A DNA stretch of 64,000 nucleotides from Paraburkholderia sp. DHOC27 (GTDB taxonomy: Bacteria; Pseudomonadota; Gammaproteobacteria; Burkholderiales; Burkholderiaceae), in contig NZ_QVQV01000001.1 in assembly GCF_003429005.1 (NCBI RefSeq), forward strand, positions 1,615,348 through 1,679,347, given 5' to 3'. The notes below the pieces were generated by a model. It saw nothing but the letters and a program-made list of their open reading frames with translations. It did not search any database and had not been told where the DNA came from. Position numbers and translations under genes: made by a program. Numbering within the stretch: position 1 is the stretch's first letter; each line of letters starts with the position of its first letter. This document shows positions 28,178-40,636 of this stretch, in pieces.

Positions 28178-30670
28178 TCAGCCCTTGACCCGCTCCGAGC
28201 GCGGATCGTACGGCGCCTTCAGATGCACCGTGGCCGGCAACAGCTCGCCGGCGACGTCGATCGCATACCGTCCGCTGGCCAGATACGCTGCATCGGCCAC
28301 GCCGTCCGGATGATTGATGTAGCCCATCGCCACCGGACAGCCCAAGGTATGTCCAAAGGCCGTCGAGCTGACGAAGCCAACCGGCTGGCCATCGCGCAGG
28401 ATGGCTTCGCCGCCCCACAGCATGCGCTCGGCGGCGCCGTCTGCCGTCAGCACGACCATGCGGCGGCGCAGCGGCGCGTCGCGCAGCTTCAGCAACGCCT
28501 CGCGGCCGCGAAACGCGATGTCCTTGTCGAGCTTGCAGGCAAAGGCGAGACCGGCCTCGAACGGATTGACGTCCGGCGTGAGTTCGCGGCCCCACGCGCG
28601 GTAGCCTTTCTCGATCCGCAACGAATCAATGGCGTAATAGCCCGCGTTGACGAGCCCGAACGCCGCGCCCGCCTGTTGCAGCGTCTCGTAGACCCCGGCG
28701 GCGAATTCGACCGGCACATACAGTTCCCAGCCCAGTTCGCCGACGTAGGTGAGCCGCGTCGCGCGCACCGTGGCATAGCCTAGGTCCACTTCGCGGCTCT
28801 GCCCGAACGGGAACGCGGCGTGGCTCCAGTCGGCCCGCGAGACGCTTTGCAGCAGATCGCGGGCGCGCGGCCCCATCACCGCCAGCACCGCGTACTGGCC
28901 GGTGACGTCGACCAGGGTGCAATGTTTGTCCTGAGGAATGGACTTCTCGATGTAGTCGAAGTCGCGGGTGGTCTGGGCGGAACCCGTCACGATCAGATAT
29001 TGATCGTGCGACAGGCGCGTCACCGTGAAGTCGGATTCATAGGTGCCGCGCTCGTTGAGCATGCCGGTATAGACGGTCGTGCCGGGCGCGACCGCCACGT
29101 CGTTCGCCACGATGCCTTGCAGGACGGTCTCGGCGTCGCGGCCCTTGACGAGAAATTTCGAAAACGACGTCATGTCGAATAGCGCCACGCCCTCGCGGCA
29201 CGCGCGGTGTTCGGCGCCGCTCCACGGTAACCAGTTCTGCTGGCCGAAGGCGTATTCGATTTTCGCCTCGGCCACGCTCGGCGCGAAGAAGTTGGGGCGC
29301 TCCCAGCCCATCTTGCTGCCGAAGCTGGCGCCGGCATCGCGCAACATCGTATAAAGCGGCGAGCGGCGGAATGGACGCGCGCTGTCGAGTTCGCGATTCG
29401 GCCACGGCATGGCGTAGTGCAACCCGAGCGTTTCCTTGACGCGGTCGTGCAGCCAGGTGTCGTTGCCGTTGAAGCGCGCGAAGCGGCGGATGTCCACGGG
29501 CCACAGATCCATGGTCGGCGTGCCCGCGACGATCCATTCGGCGAGCGCCATGCCCGCGCCGCCCGCCGACGCGATCCCCATCGAATTGAAGCCCGCGCCC
29601 ACGTAGAAGCGCCGCAGTTCCGGCGCCTCGCCGAGCATGAAGTTGTTGTCCGGCGTGAACGATTCCGGGCCGTTATAGAACTGCCGCACCTGTGCGGTCT
29701 CGAGCGCCGGCACGCGCTGGAGTGCATTTTCCATCAGGATTTCGAACTGATCCCAGTCGTCGGGCAGCAACTGGAATTCGAAGTTCTCAGGAATGCCATG
29801 CATGCCCCACGGTTTCGCGTCGGGCTCGAAGCCACCCATGACGAGGCCGCCCACCTCTTCCTTGAAGTAGATGAAGCCATCCGGATCGCGCATGACGGGC
29901 AGATCGGGATGCACGCCGGCGATCCGCTCGGTGACGATGTAGTAATGCTCGGCCGAATGCAGCGGCACGGTCACATCGCACAGGCGGCCCACCGCCTTGG
30001 CCCACTGGCCCGCGCAGTTCACCACGATCTCCGCGCCAAGCGTTCCTTCGGCGCCGTCCTTGTTGCGCCACGTGAGGCCGCTCACTTCGCGCCCGCCGCC
30101 CGTTGAATGCTGTGCATCACGTGTATGGATGGCGGTGACGCGGGTGTTTTCGACGATCCGCGCGCCGCGAGTGCGGGCGCCGCGTGCGAGGGCCTGGGTC
30201 AGATCGGTGGGGTTGGCCTTGCCGTCGCCAGGCAGCCAGACCGCGCCGAGCAGGTCGTCGGTGCGCATCACCGGCCACAGCTCGCCGGCTTCCCGCGCGC
30301 TGATGACCTCGCAGTCCACGCCGTAGGCGCGTGCCACCGCGGCGGTGCGCTTGAGTTGCGTCATCCGTTCGGCGGTGCGCGCCACCGAGAGCGAGCCGCA
30401 TTGCTTCCAGCCGGTACCGAGGCCAGTCTCGGCTTCGAGTTCGGCATAGAGCGCCGTGGAGTAGCGGATCAGCCGCGTCATGCTCTCCTGCGCGCGCAAC
30501 TGGCCGACCAGACCGGCTGCATGCCAGGTGGTGCCGCAGGATAACTGCCCCTGTTCGAGCAGCACGACATCGGTCCACCCCAGTTTGGTCAGATGATAGG
30601 CAACGGAGCATCCGATAATGCCGCCGCCGATGATCACCACGCGGGCGTGCTGGGGGAGAGGCTGAGTCAT
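28178..30670 (-). CDS. FAD-dependent dimethylglycine/sarcosine dehydrogenase-like protein
   Basis: 830 aa in two parts. A DAO-type flavin domain (residues 1-400) opens with the dinucleotide fold VVIIGGGIIGCSVAYHLTKLG and contains GTTWHAAGLVGQLRAQES. The C-terminal GcvT-like folate domain (about 430-820) starts near YGMLRDAGASFGSKMGWERPNFF-type sequence and ends LLPATVHLKAPYDP. Such enzymes oxidatively demethylate N-methyl amines and pass the one-carbon unit to tetrahydrofolate. The start is at the ATG at 30670. It diverges from a DeoR regulator. The exact methylated amine is not known. Confidence 0.9.
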   Translation of the reverse strand: MTQPLPQHARVVIIGGGIIGCSVAYHLTKLGWTDVVLLEQGQLSCGTTWHAAGLVGQLRAQESMTRLIRYSTALYAELEAETGLGTGWKQCGSLSVARTAERMTQLKRTAAVARAYGVDCEVISAREAGELWPVMRTDDLLGAVWLPGDGKANPTDLTQALARGARTRGARIVENTRVTAIHTRDAQHSTGGGREVSGLTWRNKDGAEGTLGAEIVVNCAGQWAKAVGRLCDVTVPLHSAEHYYIVTERIAGVHPDLPVMRDPDGFIYFKEEVGGLVMGGFEPDAKPWGMHGIPENFEFQLLPDDWDQFEILMENALQRVPALETAQVRQFYNGPESFTPDNNFMLGEAPELRRFYVGAGFNSMGIASAGGAGMALAEWIVAGTPTMDLWPVDIRRFARFNGNDTWLHDRVKETLGLHYAMPWPNRELDSARPFRRSPLYTMLRDAGASFGSKMGWERPNFFAPSVAEAKIEYAFGQQNWLPWSGAEHRACREGVALFDMTSFSKFLVKGRDAETVLQGIVANDVAVAPGTTVYTGMLNERGTYESDFTVTRLSHDQYLIVTGSAQTTRDFDYIEKSIPQDKHCTLVDVTGQYAVLAVMGPRARDLLQSVSRADWSHAAFPFGQSREVDLGYATVRATRLTYVGELGWELYVPVEFAAGVYETLQQAGAAFGLVNAGYYAIDSLRIEKGYRAWGRELTPDVNPFEAGLAFACKLDKDIAFRGREALLKLRDAPLRRRMVVLTADGAAERMLWGGEAILRDGQPVGFVSSTAFGHTLGCPVAMGYINHPDGVADAAYLASGRYAIDVAGELLPATVHLKAPYDPRSERVKG

Positions 30671-30723
30671 GCGAGAGTCCTGCAAGGGAAATGTTGAACT
30701 GTGTGGAAATGCGTGGCGATAGA

Positions 30724-30750
30724 TTGCAACAAAATGCCGTTTTTTGCAAC
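30724..30750. promoter_or_regulatory. Candidate operator between the dehydrogenase and DeoR genes
   Basis: TTGCAAC occurs twice, 20 bp apart. The stretch as a whole is nearly palindromic: GCAACAAAA, five bases, then a T-rich run ending TTTTGC. It lies 54-80 bp upstream of the dehydrogenase start and is the only patterned element in the divergent promoter region. Confidence 0.5.
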
Positions 30751-30922
30751 ACCGGAACGGCTTGATGGGCCTGGAATACGGCAATAATCTTGGGAGAATA
30801 AGCGAGTTATCTCGGTTGTGGGTAGATGTTGCTATGCTTGGAAATATGTGGATATTGAGCGCCTGAGTGGCCCTGTGTTTGCTAGACTACCGGCTTCCCC
30901 ATCACCCGTTCCTCTCCGCCGC

Positions 30923-31681
30923 ATGTTCTCGACGCAACGCCAAGCCAGAATCCTGCGCCTCGTGCGGGCCCGGCATACCTGCACGGTCACCGAACTGGCC
31001 GAAGCCTTCGAGGTATCCGACGAGACCATCCGCCGCGATCTCAAGCCGCTGATTGCCGACGGCGTGCTGCTGAAGGTGCACGGCGGCGTCATGCTGCCGG
31101 AGCAACTGGACGAGCCGCCGTTCCAGCGCCGTCTGGAGCACAACCTCGCCGCCAAGCGGGCGCTGGCCGCGCGGGTTGGCGAGATGGTGCAGGACGGCGA
31201 CGCGCTGATCCTCGACGGCGGCACGACTTGCGTGCATATCGCGCAGGCGCTATGTGCCCGCTCGCGTCTGACGGTCGTCACCAACTCGGCGGAAATTGCC
31301 CGCACGCTGGCGCCGCGCCACGGCAATCGCGTGTTTCTGGCGGGCGGCGAAGTACGTGCCGACGACGCCGCCGCGTTCGGCGAGAGCACCCTCGCTTTCC
31401 TGCGGCAGTTCCACGTCCGCTATGCGATCGTTTCGGTCACCGCCATCGACGCTCAGGGCCGTTTCATGGACGCGCAGCCCGACGATGTCTCATACACGCT
31501 GGCCGCGTTCGCCCAGGCGGAGCGGCGTGTGGTCGTGGCGGATCACAGCAAGTTCGGCCACAGCGCGCTGGTCCATGCGTTCGGTCCAGACGGGCTCGAC
31601 CTGTTGATCACGGACGAAGCGCCGTCGCCGGCGCTCGCGCAGGTATTCGCCGCGGCGGAACTTGAAGTCAGCGCCGGCTAA
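30923..31681 (+). CDS. DeoR-family transcriptional regulator
   Basis: 252 aa. The HTH is near residues 5-55 (RQARILRLVRARHTCTVTEL, then VSDETIRRDLKPL). It is followed by a DeoR sensor domain resembling ribose-5-phosphate isomerase, with LDGGTTCVHIAQAL, VTNSAEIA, LAGGEVRADDAAAFGE and VVADHSKFG. DeoR proteins typically repress sugar genes in response to a phosphorylated sugar. Pairing with an amine dehydrogenase is less common. It starts at 30923, after an upstream in-frame extension lacking family similarity. Confidence 0.88.
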   Translation: MFSTQRQARILRLVRARHTCTVTELAEAFEVSDETIRRDLKPLIADGVLLKVHGGVMLPEQLDEPPFQRRLEHNLAAKRALAARVGEMVQDGDALILDGGTTCVHIAQALCARSRLTVVTNSAEIARTLAPRHGNRVFLAGGEVRADDAAAFGESTLAFLRQFHVRYAIVSVTAIDAQGRFMDAQPDDVSYTLAAFAQAERRVVVADHSKFGHSALVHAFGPDGLDLLITDEAPSPALAQVFAAAELEVSAG

Positions 31682-31848
31682 ACCTTCATACCAATCCCAC
31701 CCTGCACGCGGCCAAAACCGCGCCATCGTTGTGCGATAGACACGCATTCCGGCCACTTCGCCCTCTGAGCCAGGCGGCGACAGCGCGTAAAATGGAACGC
31801 TATCAGCGCCGTCCGCCGCGCGCCCATATGCATGCACAGGATCACCGG

Positions 31849-35160
<3,312 letters not shown>

Positions 35161-35169
<9 letters not shown>

Positions 35170-35230
35170 ACCAGGCCGATTGAACCAGGCCAGTTGAATC
35201 GCGCGAGTTGAATCACGCCCATTGAATCAC
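35161..35230 (+). repeat. 14-bp tandem repeat containing the helicase stop codon
   Basis: Five units in exact register: GCCAATTGAACCAG, GCCGATTGAACCAG, GCCAGTTGAATCGC, GCGAGTTGAATCAC and GCCCATTGAATCAC. The first carries the real last codons and TGA. TGA recurs at 35167, 35181, 35195, 35209 and 35223, every 14 bases. Confidence 0.93.
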
Positions 35231-35515
35231 GCCGTGCAACGCCTGCCGATCAACGCCGCGAAGGGACGCGGCCTTGATCCATGAGAGCAGCGAGCCTCGC
35301 GTGCGCTTTCGGCCGGTAGAACTGCGTACACTGCCAACGTTGCGATATCAAGCACGCGGCGCAGAAAGCAACAAGCACTAGCGGTCTGCTTTCGCACCGT
35401 CTACGATTCGGAAAACGAATAGATTCGACGTTCGCCAGCACCCATGCCGTTTGAATGACAACAGGGTGACGTGCAGATGCCGACCGCAGCGCAGTTCTTC
35501 AGGAGGACAGACTTC
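35231..35515. other. Intergenic region after the helicase repeat
   Basis: About 285 bp, plus the repeat array before it. It presumably holds the promoter of the outer-membrane protein gene. No gene is seen. Confidence 0.5.
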
Positions 35516-36469
35516 ATGCTTAAGCGTGTGTTTGGCTTGACCGCCCTGATTGCCACACTCGGCGCGCCGCTGGCGGCGCATGCCACCGAAGGCGCGCTTG
35601 GCCGCCCCATCTCGGGAACCGGCGTGCAGCCCGATGCCGGCGTCGTGCCGCCCGAGCCGGACTGGTATGTGAATCTGAGCGAGATCTACTTCGACGGCTC
35701 AATCAGCGCGTCGCATCCCGTGCCGGTGGGCGGCAAATCCACCTTCGGGCTCGAAGGGCAACTCTCTTTCACGCTCGCCACCCTCCTGCATGTGTGGGAC
35801 ACGGGTCCGGGCCGGTGGAACTTCGCGTCGAGCGTGACACTGCCGTATCTATGGGAAAGCGCCACCGCGTCGCTCGGCGTCGGCAATCACCTGGGAAGCG
35901 TCACGCAGGATGCGTCGGGCCTGTTCGATCTGACCTTCACGCCGATCATCGCGGGTTACCACTTCTCGCAGACCGAGCACATTTCATTCAGCGTGAACAT
36001 CTGGGCGCCGACCGGCAAATACGATTCCGGCGATATCGCCAACGACAGCCTCAACAACTGGACCTTCATCCCCACGGTGGCCTACACGAAGATCGTGCCG
36101 TCGCTTGGCATGGAGTTCGACGCCAGCGCCGGGGTGCAGTTCTACACGCGCAACAACGACACCGGCTACCAGAATGCGCCGCTGTTCACGCTCGATGTGA
36201 TGGCGCTCAAGCGCTTCCACAACGGTGTGGGTATGGGGCTGATAGTCGGCACGGTGCAGCAGATCGGCAACGACAGCGGCACCATCGCGGACCGGCTGAA
36301 TGGCTTCCGCGGCTATGACGTGTCGATGGGCCCGATCGTCACCTATGACACCAAGATCGCCAGCAAGACGCCGCTCAGCCTGTCGGTGCGCTGGGTGCCG
36401 ACCATCGCCAGCAAAAACCGGCTGTCGAGCACGACCACCTTCATGGCGACCGGCACGGTGGCCTTCTGA
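35516..36469 (+). CDS. SphA/MetA-pathway outer-membrane protein
   Basis: 317 aa. A signal peptide is cut near residue 23 (LAAHATEG). The mature beta-rich sequence carries the 'MetA-pathway of phenol degradation'/SphA hallmarks: YVNLSEIYFDGSIS, FTPIIAGYHFSQTEHISFSVNIWAPTGKYDSGD and NNWTFIPTVAYTK. The C-terminus is Phe (FMATGTVAF). The family forms outer-membrane channels linked to uptake of hydrophobic or aromatic compounds. AGGAGGA precedes the ATG. No catabolic enzyme is next to it, so the ligand is unknown. Confidence 0.85.
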   Translation: MLKRVFGLTALIATLGAPLAAHATEGALGRPISGTGVQPDAGVVPPEPDWYVNLSEIYFDGSISASHPVPVGGKSTFGLEGQLSFTLATLLHVWDTGPGRWNFASSVTLPYLWESATASLGVGNHLGSVTQDASGLFDLTFTPIIAGYHFSQTEHISFSVNIWAPTGKYDSGDIANDSLNNWTFIPTVAYTKIVPSLGMEFDASAGVQFYTRNNDTGYQNAPLFTLDVMALKRFHNGVGMGLIVGTVQQIGNDSGTIADRLNGFRGYDVSMGPIVTYDTKIASKTPLSLSVRWVPTIASKNRLSSTTTFMATGTVAF

Positions 36470-36720
36470 AGACACGGCGACGACGGTGACGCGCGGTGGC
36501 CTGCTTCGCTGCCGTGCGGCGCGTGTTTTTCGTCCCGAGGAAAGCGCCTGGCTGCGTGTCTTGAACACCTTGATCCATATCCGCGCGCGAAACAGTCAAC
36601 GAAAGGGTTTCGCTACGGGTAAATCTCGTGCTTAAATAATGCGCAGGCGGCGAACGAAGCGGCCGACAGAAAGGCATAGAGCCCGCGCGGTGTTCCACCG
36701 CCGGCTTCGAGGAGGGTCTC

Positions 36721-37650
36721 ATGGCAGCGCGCTCAATCGCATCGCTCACGCTTTCTTTCGGCCTCGTGTCGATCCCGGTCAAACTCTATTCGGCCACTGA
36801 AAGCGCCTCCGGCGTCGGCTTCAATTTCCTCACGCCCGAAGGCGGACGGGTCAAACAGCAGTATGTCTCCGAGGCCACCGGCGAGGTCGTCGCGCGGGCC
36901 GATATGAAGAAAGGCTACGAATTCGAGAAGGGCCAGTTCGTCGTGTTCGCGCCGGACGAACTCAAGGCGCTGGAAGACGGCGCCTCGCACGTAGTGGAGA
37001 TTGTTTCCTTCGTGCCGCAGAAGTCCGTCGATCCGCTTTACTACGACAAAGCCTATTTCATCGCGCCCGACAAGCGCGGCGGCAAGCCCTATAGTCTGCT
37101 GCAACAGGCCATGCAGCATAGCGAGCGCTGTGCGCTCGCCAAATGGTCGTACAAGGGCAAGACCCGCATCGTGCAGATTCGTCCGGCCGAAGACGGCATG
37201 GTGTTTCAGCAATTGCTGTTCGCGGACGAAGTGCGTACGCTGGACGATCTGCATATCGAATCGACGCCCGTCACGCAGGCGGAACTCAAGCTGGCGTTGC
37301 AGATCATCGATCAGGTCTCCGAAGATACCTACGATCCCACCGCTTACGAAGACGAAGAAAAGAAGCGCATTCTCGAAGCGATCGACCGGAAGATCGCCGG
37401 CAAGCAGATCGTGTCGCCGGAAGTTGGCTCGGATGAAGCCGGTGGCGAAGTCATCGATCTGATGGAAGCGCTACGCGCGAGTCTCAGCGCCAACAAGACC
37501 AAACGTGCTGCGCCAACCAAAGTGGCCGCCGTGAAAAAGGCTGCGGCGGCAGACGCAGGCGAACTCGCCAGCAAACCCAGGCGGCCGGCCAAACGCGCTG
37601 CGCCCAAGGTCGAAGAAGCCGCGCCGGCAAAGGTCCGAGCACGTAAGTGA
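36721..37650 (+). CDS. ku: Bacterial Ku, non-homologous end-joining protein
   Basis: 309 aa. It is the Ku beta-barrel core (SIASLTLSFGLVSIPVKLYSA to about residue 250) plus a Lys/Ala/Pro-rich tail (KAAAADAG to KVRARK) that helps DNA binding and threading in such proteins. Ku binds double-strand DNA ends as a homodimer and recruits the ligase LigD. No ligD is in this window, so its partner would be elsewhere. GAGG precedes the ATG. It overlaps the next gene by 4 bp (GTGA), implying coupled translation. Confidence 0.95.
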   Translation: MAARSIASLTLSFGLVSIPVKLYSATESASGVGFNFLTPEGGRVKQQYVSEATGEVVARADMKKGYEFEKGQFVVFAPDELKALEDGASHVVEIVSFVPQKSVDPLYYDKAYFIAPDKRGGKPYSLLQQAMQHSERCALAKWSYKGKTRIVQIRPAEDGMVFQQLLFADEVRTLDDLHIESTPVTQAELKLALQIIDQVSEDTYDPTAYEDEEKKRILEAIDRKIAGKQIVSPEVGSDEAGGEVIDLMEALRASLSANKTKRAAPTKVAAVKKAAAADAGELASKPRRPAKRAAPKVEEAAPAKVRARK

Positions 37651-38489
37651 GCAAGCGTACGACTTCCCACGATTACTCGCTGCGCAGCCTTCAGTCGTTG
37701 CTGGGTGTCTCCAGAAGCGTGCTGTCCGGTTTGATCGAAGCCGGCTTCGTGCAACCCACGCGCGGACGCCGCAACGAGTTGCGCTTTACGTTTCAGGACG
37801 TCGTGGTGTTACGCACGGCATTTCAGTTGCAATCCGCACGCATCGCGTCGCGCAAGATTTTGCGGGCGCTCGCGAAGCTAAAGGCGGATCTGCCGGACGA
37901 ACTGCCGCTCTCGGGCATCCGCATCACGGCGGTGGGCGACAGCGTCGCCGTGAAGACGGGGCAGGCACAATGGGACGCGACCTCGGGGCAACATCTGCTC
38001 GATTTCGAAGTCGCGCCGCTGCAGGGCGATGTCACCTTTCTCGATACCACACCGCGCAGCATGCGAAGCCGCGAGCAACAGGCGGCCGAGTGGTTTGCGC
38101 TCGCGGAACAGTTGGTAGATAGCGATGCTGTCGGCGCGGAACAGGCGTATCGCAAGGCGCTGGAACTGGCGCCAGGTCCGCACTATTACGCGTACACCAA
38201 CCTGGGTGTGCTGCTGTCCGAAGCCGGTACGCGCGGTGAGGATGCGCTCGCTGTGTTCGACGAGGCGCTCGAACATTTTCCCGACGACGCACTGCTGCAC
38301 TTCAATCGCGCAGTTGTGCTGGAGGAATTGCAGCGTTTCGACATGGCCGTGCAGGCGTACGGGCGCTGCATCGAACTCGATCCGGGCCACGCCGATGCGC
38401 ACTTCAACCTGGCCCGGCTCAGCGAGATACGCGGTGACAGGCAGGCACTGGTACGCCATCTGAGTGCGTATCGCAGGCTGAGTAGTTGA
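37647..38489 (+). CDS. MerR-like HTH plus TPR protein, coupled to Ku
   Basis: 280 aa from a GTG overlapping the Ku stop. The N-terminus is a MerR-like winged helix (SLQSLLGVSRSVLSGLIEAGFVQPTRGRRNELRFTFQDVVVL), followed by a linker. At least three TPR units cover about residues 145-275 (AYTNLGVLLSEAG, LHFNRAVVLEELQRFDMAVQAYGRCIELDP, AHFNLARL). It should bind DNA and a protein partner. The overlap suggests a function tied to end joining or to regulation of ku, but I know of no assigned role. Confidence 0.8.
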   Translation: MSKRTTSHDYSLRSLQSLLGVSRSVLSGLIEAGFVQPTRGRRNELRFTFQDVVVLRTAFQLQSARIASRKILRALAKLKADLPDELPLSGIRITAVGDSVAVKTGQAQWDATSGQHLLDFEVAPLQGDVTFLDTTPRSMRSREQQAAEWFALAEQLVDSDAVGAEQAYRKALELAPGPHYYAYTNLGVLLSEAGTRGEDALAVFDEALEHFPDDALLHFNRAVVLEELQRFDMAVQAYGRCIELDPGHADAHFNLARLSEIRGDRQALVRHLSAYRRLSS

Positions 38490-38556
38490 GTCGGTAGCGA
38501 TTGAATTACCGTGGCCGACTCAACATGACCGACTCAACATGGCCGAATGCGCGTGG
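38485..38556 (+). repeat. 14-bp tandem repeat and inverted repeat after the TPR gene
   Basis: CCGACTCAACATGA (38515-38528), CCGACTCAACATGG (38529-38542) and a weaker third unit run to 38556. GTTGAGTCGG at 38485-38494 spans the stop codon and is the exact complement of CCGACTCAAC, so a 10-bp stem hairpin can form with either copy. Confidence 0.8.
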
Positions 38557-38614
38557 CGCGAATCGCGCGCTTGCATCACGGCGAGCGCCGCCATTCAGAT
38601 CAAACCACCGTACC

Positions 38615-39088
38615 TCACACTTTGTGATGCGCCGCGTTTCTACGTGGCGAAAAATGCCAGTGACCGGATGGGTCCTTGACTGCCACGGCGCCGTGATCGT
38701 GCAACACGGCGCATGCCGTCGCCGCCCGCAGGCCGCCGATATCTTCGACCACCAGCAGCGTGCGGGCGGTTGCATCGCTGCCCGGTGTGCTGCTCGATGA
38801 CTCCGCTGCATCGCGTTGGATTGCATCGTCGAGGGTCTCGGCACTGTACCGATTGGTCGCGCCCGAAATGTTCAGATAGTCGCCATGCGCCGCATATTCC
38901 GCGCGCTCTTCGGCGTGCAAACCCGCATCCGATTCTTCCGGCTGCGCGGCAACCGGTGGCAGGCCATCATGCTTATGTTCCTCGTAAAGATGGCCGACAC
39001 CTGCGGGCAAGCCGAGCGATTGCAACGCGGCGAGGGCCTCATCGCCGTCTCTGTGTGAGGCGAATACTCCAACCAGAACCTGTAGCAT
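38615..39088 (-). CDS. Hypothetical protein with acidic linker
   Basis: 157 aa, family not recognised. It starts MLQVLVGVFASHRDGDEALAAL, a ferredoxin-like beta-alpha pattern seen in small stress proteins. A charged segment (HAEERAEYAAHGDYLN) and a second possible domain (TLLVVEDIGGLRAATACAVLHDHGAVAVKD) follow. The ends of the two halves look alike, hinting at a duplicated small domain. GGGAGC lies before the ATG. It is likely real by composition and start site, but the function is unknown. Confidence 0.65.
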   Translation of the reverse strand: MLQVLVGVFASHRDGDEALAALQSLGLPAGVGHLYEEHKHDGLPPVAAQPEESDAGLHAEERAEYAAHGDYLNISGATNRYSAETLDDAIQRDAAESSSSTPGSDATARTLLVVEDIGGLRAATACAVLHDHGAVAVKDPSGHWHFSPRRNAAHHKV

Positions 39089-39735
39089 TTGCTCCCTCCG
39101 TGGGTCACGTGAACGCCTGTCGCGGTGCGATGATCATCGCCGCGTTAGCGCCCGTTGGACCTTGATACCTCGTTCGTTATCTGACGTTTGCCAGATTGCC
39201 TGCTTTAGACATCGAATCTAGACATTGATCATGGCTCCAGGAGCGTAAAAAGCGCGCGCGATAAAACATGCAAAAAGGAAACACCACGCGCGTAGAGAGG
39301 AAAAAAGTGCTGCCCGGCGTACCGTTGTGCGCTTTCATCGTTCATACATGGCCGCAACGACTATGCCTGTCAGTCCATCCAGCCATGTCCCTTACCTTAG
39401 ACGCGCCGTTCAGCCTGGCTTCGCGCCATGTCCCTTATAGACGCCGCAACATCGCGGCTACGAGGCTGGCGACGCGACTTCCCGTTCATCGTGTAAAAGA
39501 CCCGCACATTAGTCCAATGAGCGCGCCGAGTGCATCTTTAAGTGATGTGGGGTTGTGACTACACGCAAGCACTCGCCAACTCGCACTCGTCAAATTTATT
39601 TGACGTTGCCAGATTCGCATGAGAGCCTTGAGGCCTGAGAGAAAGTTTTGAAAACCGAAAGCAAACGCGCATTTGATTCGATGTTGGATGTTCGCATCGT
39701 CTTGATGCCGCGCGCGCACCGAGGGCTTGAGCTGG
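39089..39735. other. Intergenic region
   Basis: About 650 bp, less GC-rich than its flanks. CCATGTCCCTTA occurs twice (39383 and 39426), 43 bp apart. An open frame at 39268-39558 has no ribosome binding site and no protein-like pattern, so I leave it uncalled. Confidence 0.4.
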
Positions 39736-40167
39736 ATGAGTGACTCTACGCATTACGTGCGCCTTCCGTCTTCATTATCGGGAGGGGCGGTTGTGGTTGT
39801 TCCCGAGACCGTTACTGATGAGGAGTTTGCTGCGCATCAGATCGAGTTCTTGCGGCGGGTGTTCGCGCACAGCGCTTACCTGCGCGAACAGTCGCGGCCC
39901 ACGCCTGTTTCGGACGCTTTTCTCGCCGCTGTCGTGGGACTGATGGAAGCGCTGGACATCAACGCACCGGATGACGCGCAGCGCTGCGCGTTGCAGTTGC
40001 AACGTATCTTCAAGTCTGTGTTTCCCGGCTCGAATCTCGAAGCGCATCCGTGCGAATCGCGCGTGGGTGCTGCGAAAGCGAACGCCGGGAAGGAGGACGC
40101 AGTGCAAGTGGACGCAATGCAAGCCGGTGTCGGGCAGACGGGTCATGTCGACGACGACACCGGGTAA
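39736..40167 (+). CDS. Hypothetical protein (regulator-adjacent)
   Basis: 143 aa from the ATG at 39736; a TTG three codons upstream is the alternative. The central part (EEFAAHQIEFLRRVFAHSAYLREQSRPT to LQRIFKSVFPGS) is predicted helical. The C-terminus is low-complexity (KANAGKEDAVQVDAMQAG). I recognise no family. It is followed within about 30 bp by a response regulator, so the two are probably co-transcribed and may work together. Confidence 0.6.
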   Translation: MSDSTHYVRLPSSLSGGAVVVVPETVTDEEFAAHQIEFLRRVFAHSAYLREQSRPTPVSDAFLAAVVGLMEALDINAPDDAQRCALQLQRIFKSVFPGSNLEAHPCESRVGAAKANAGKEDAVQVDAMQAGVGQTGHVDDDTG

Positions 40168-40194
40168 TGATCTGCTGATGAGGTGCAACGAGCG

Positions 40195-40632
40195 ATGACT
40201 GCAAGGGCGCGACAGCCGATGTGCAGGCCGTGGACACAGCGGCGCGTCACGGTGACTTCACCGTCGACGCGTGTACTGGTGGTCGACGATAACGTGAACG
40301 CCGCTCGCGCGTTGGCCGCTTATCTGGAACTGGACGAGTTCGACTGCCGCCTGGCCTTTGGTGGGATCGAGGCGATTCGCGTTGGCATCGACTGGCGCCC
40401 GCATGTGGTCATCATGGATATTTCGATGCCGCAATGTAATGGTTTCCAGGCGGCGATGGCGCTGCGGCAGAGCGAGCACACGCATGACATTGCCATCATT
40501 GCGTTCACAGCGCTAGACGAAGCCGAAGTGCGCCGGCATCTGAGCGATCACGAATTCGACGGCTATTGTCAGAAGGGCGAGGGACCTGTGCGGTTGTTCG
40601 AACTGATCAACCAGCTCGTGCTGGCCGTGTGA
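40195..40632 (+). CDS. Receiver-only response regulator
   Basis: 145 aa from the ATG at 40195 (a GTG at 40183 is also possible). A single receiver domain (residues 25-140) has the acidic pair VVDDN, the phosphorylatable Asp in HVVIMDISMP, Thr in IAFTALDE and the conserved Lys in YCQKGEG. There is no output domain, so it would act by protein-protein contact like CheY or Spo0F. No histidine kinase is encoded nearby. Confidence 0.85.
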   Translation: MTARARQPMCRPWTQRRVTVTSPSTRVLVVDDNVNAARALAAYLELDEFDCRLAFGGIEAIRVGIDWRPHVVIMDISMPQCNGFQAAMALRQSEHTHDIAIIAFTALDEAEVRRHLSDHEFDGYCQKGEGPVRLFELINQLVLAV

Positions 40633-40636
40633 CCGG

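Noticed and set aside
36721..38489. A complete NHEJ operon with LigD
   Set aside because: No ligase or polymerase domain gene is found around ku in this window.
39268..39558. Possible 96-aa protein in the 39.1-39.7 kb gap
   Set aside because: No ribosome binding site and no protein-like composition; contains part of a direct repeat.
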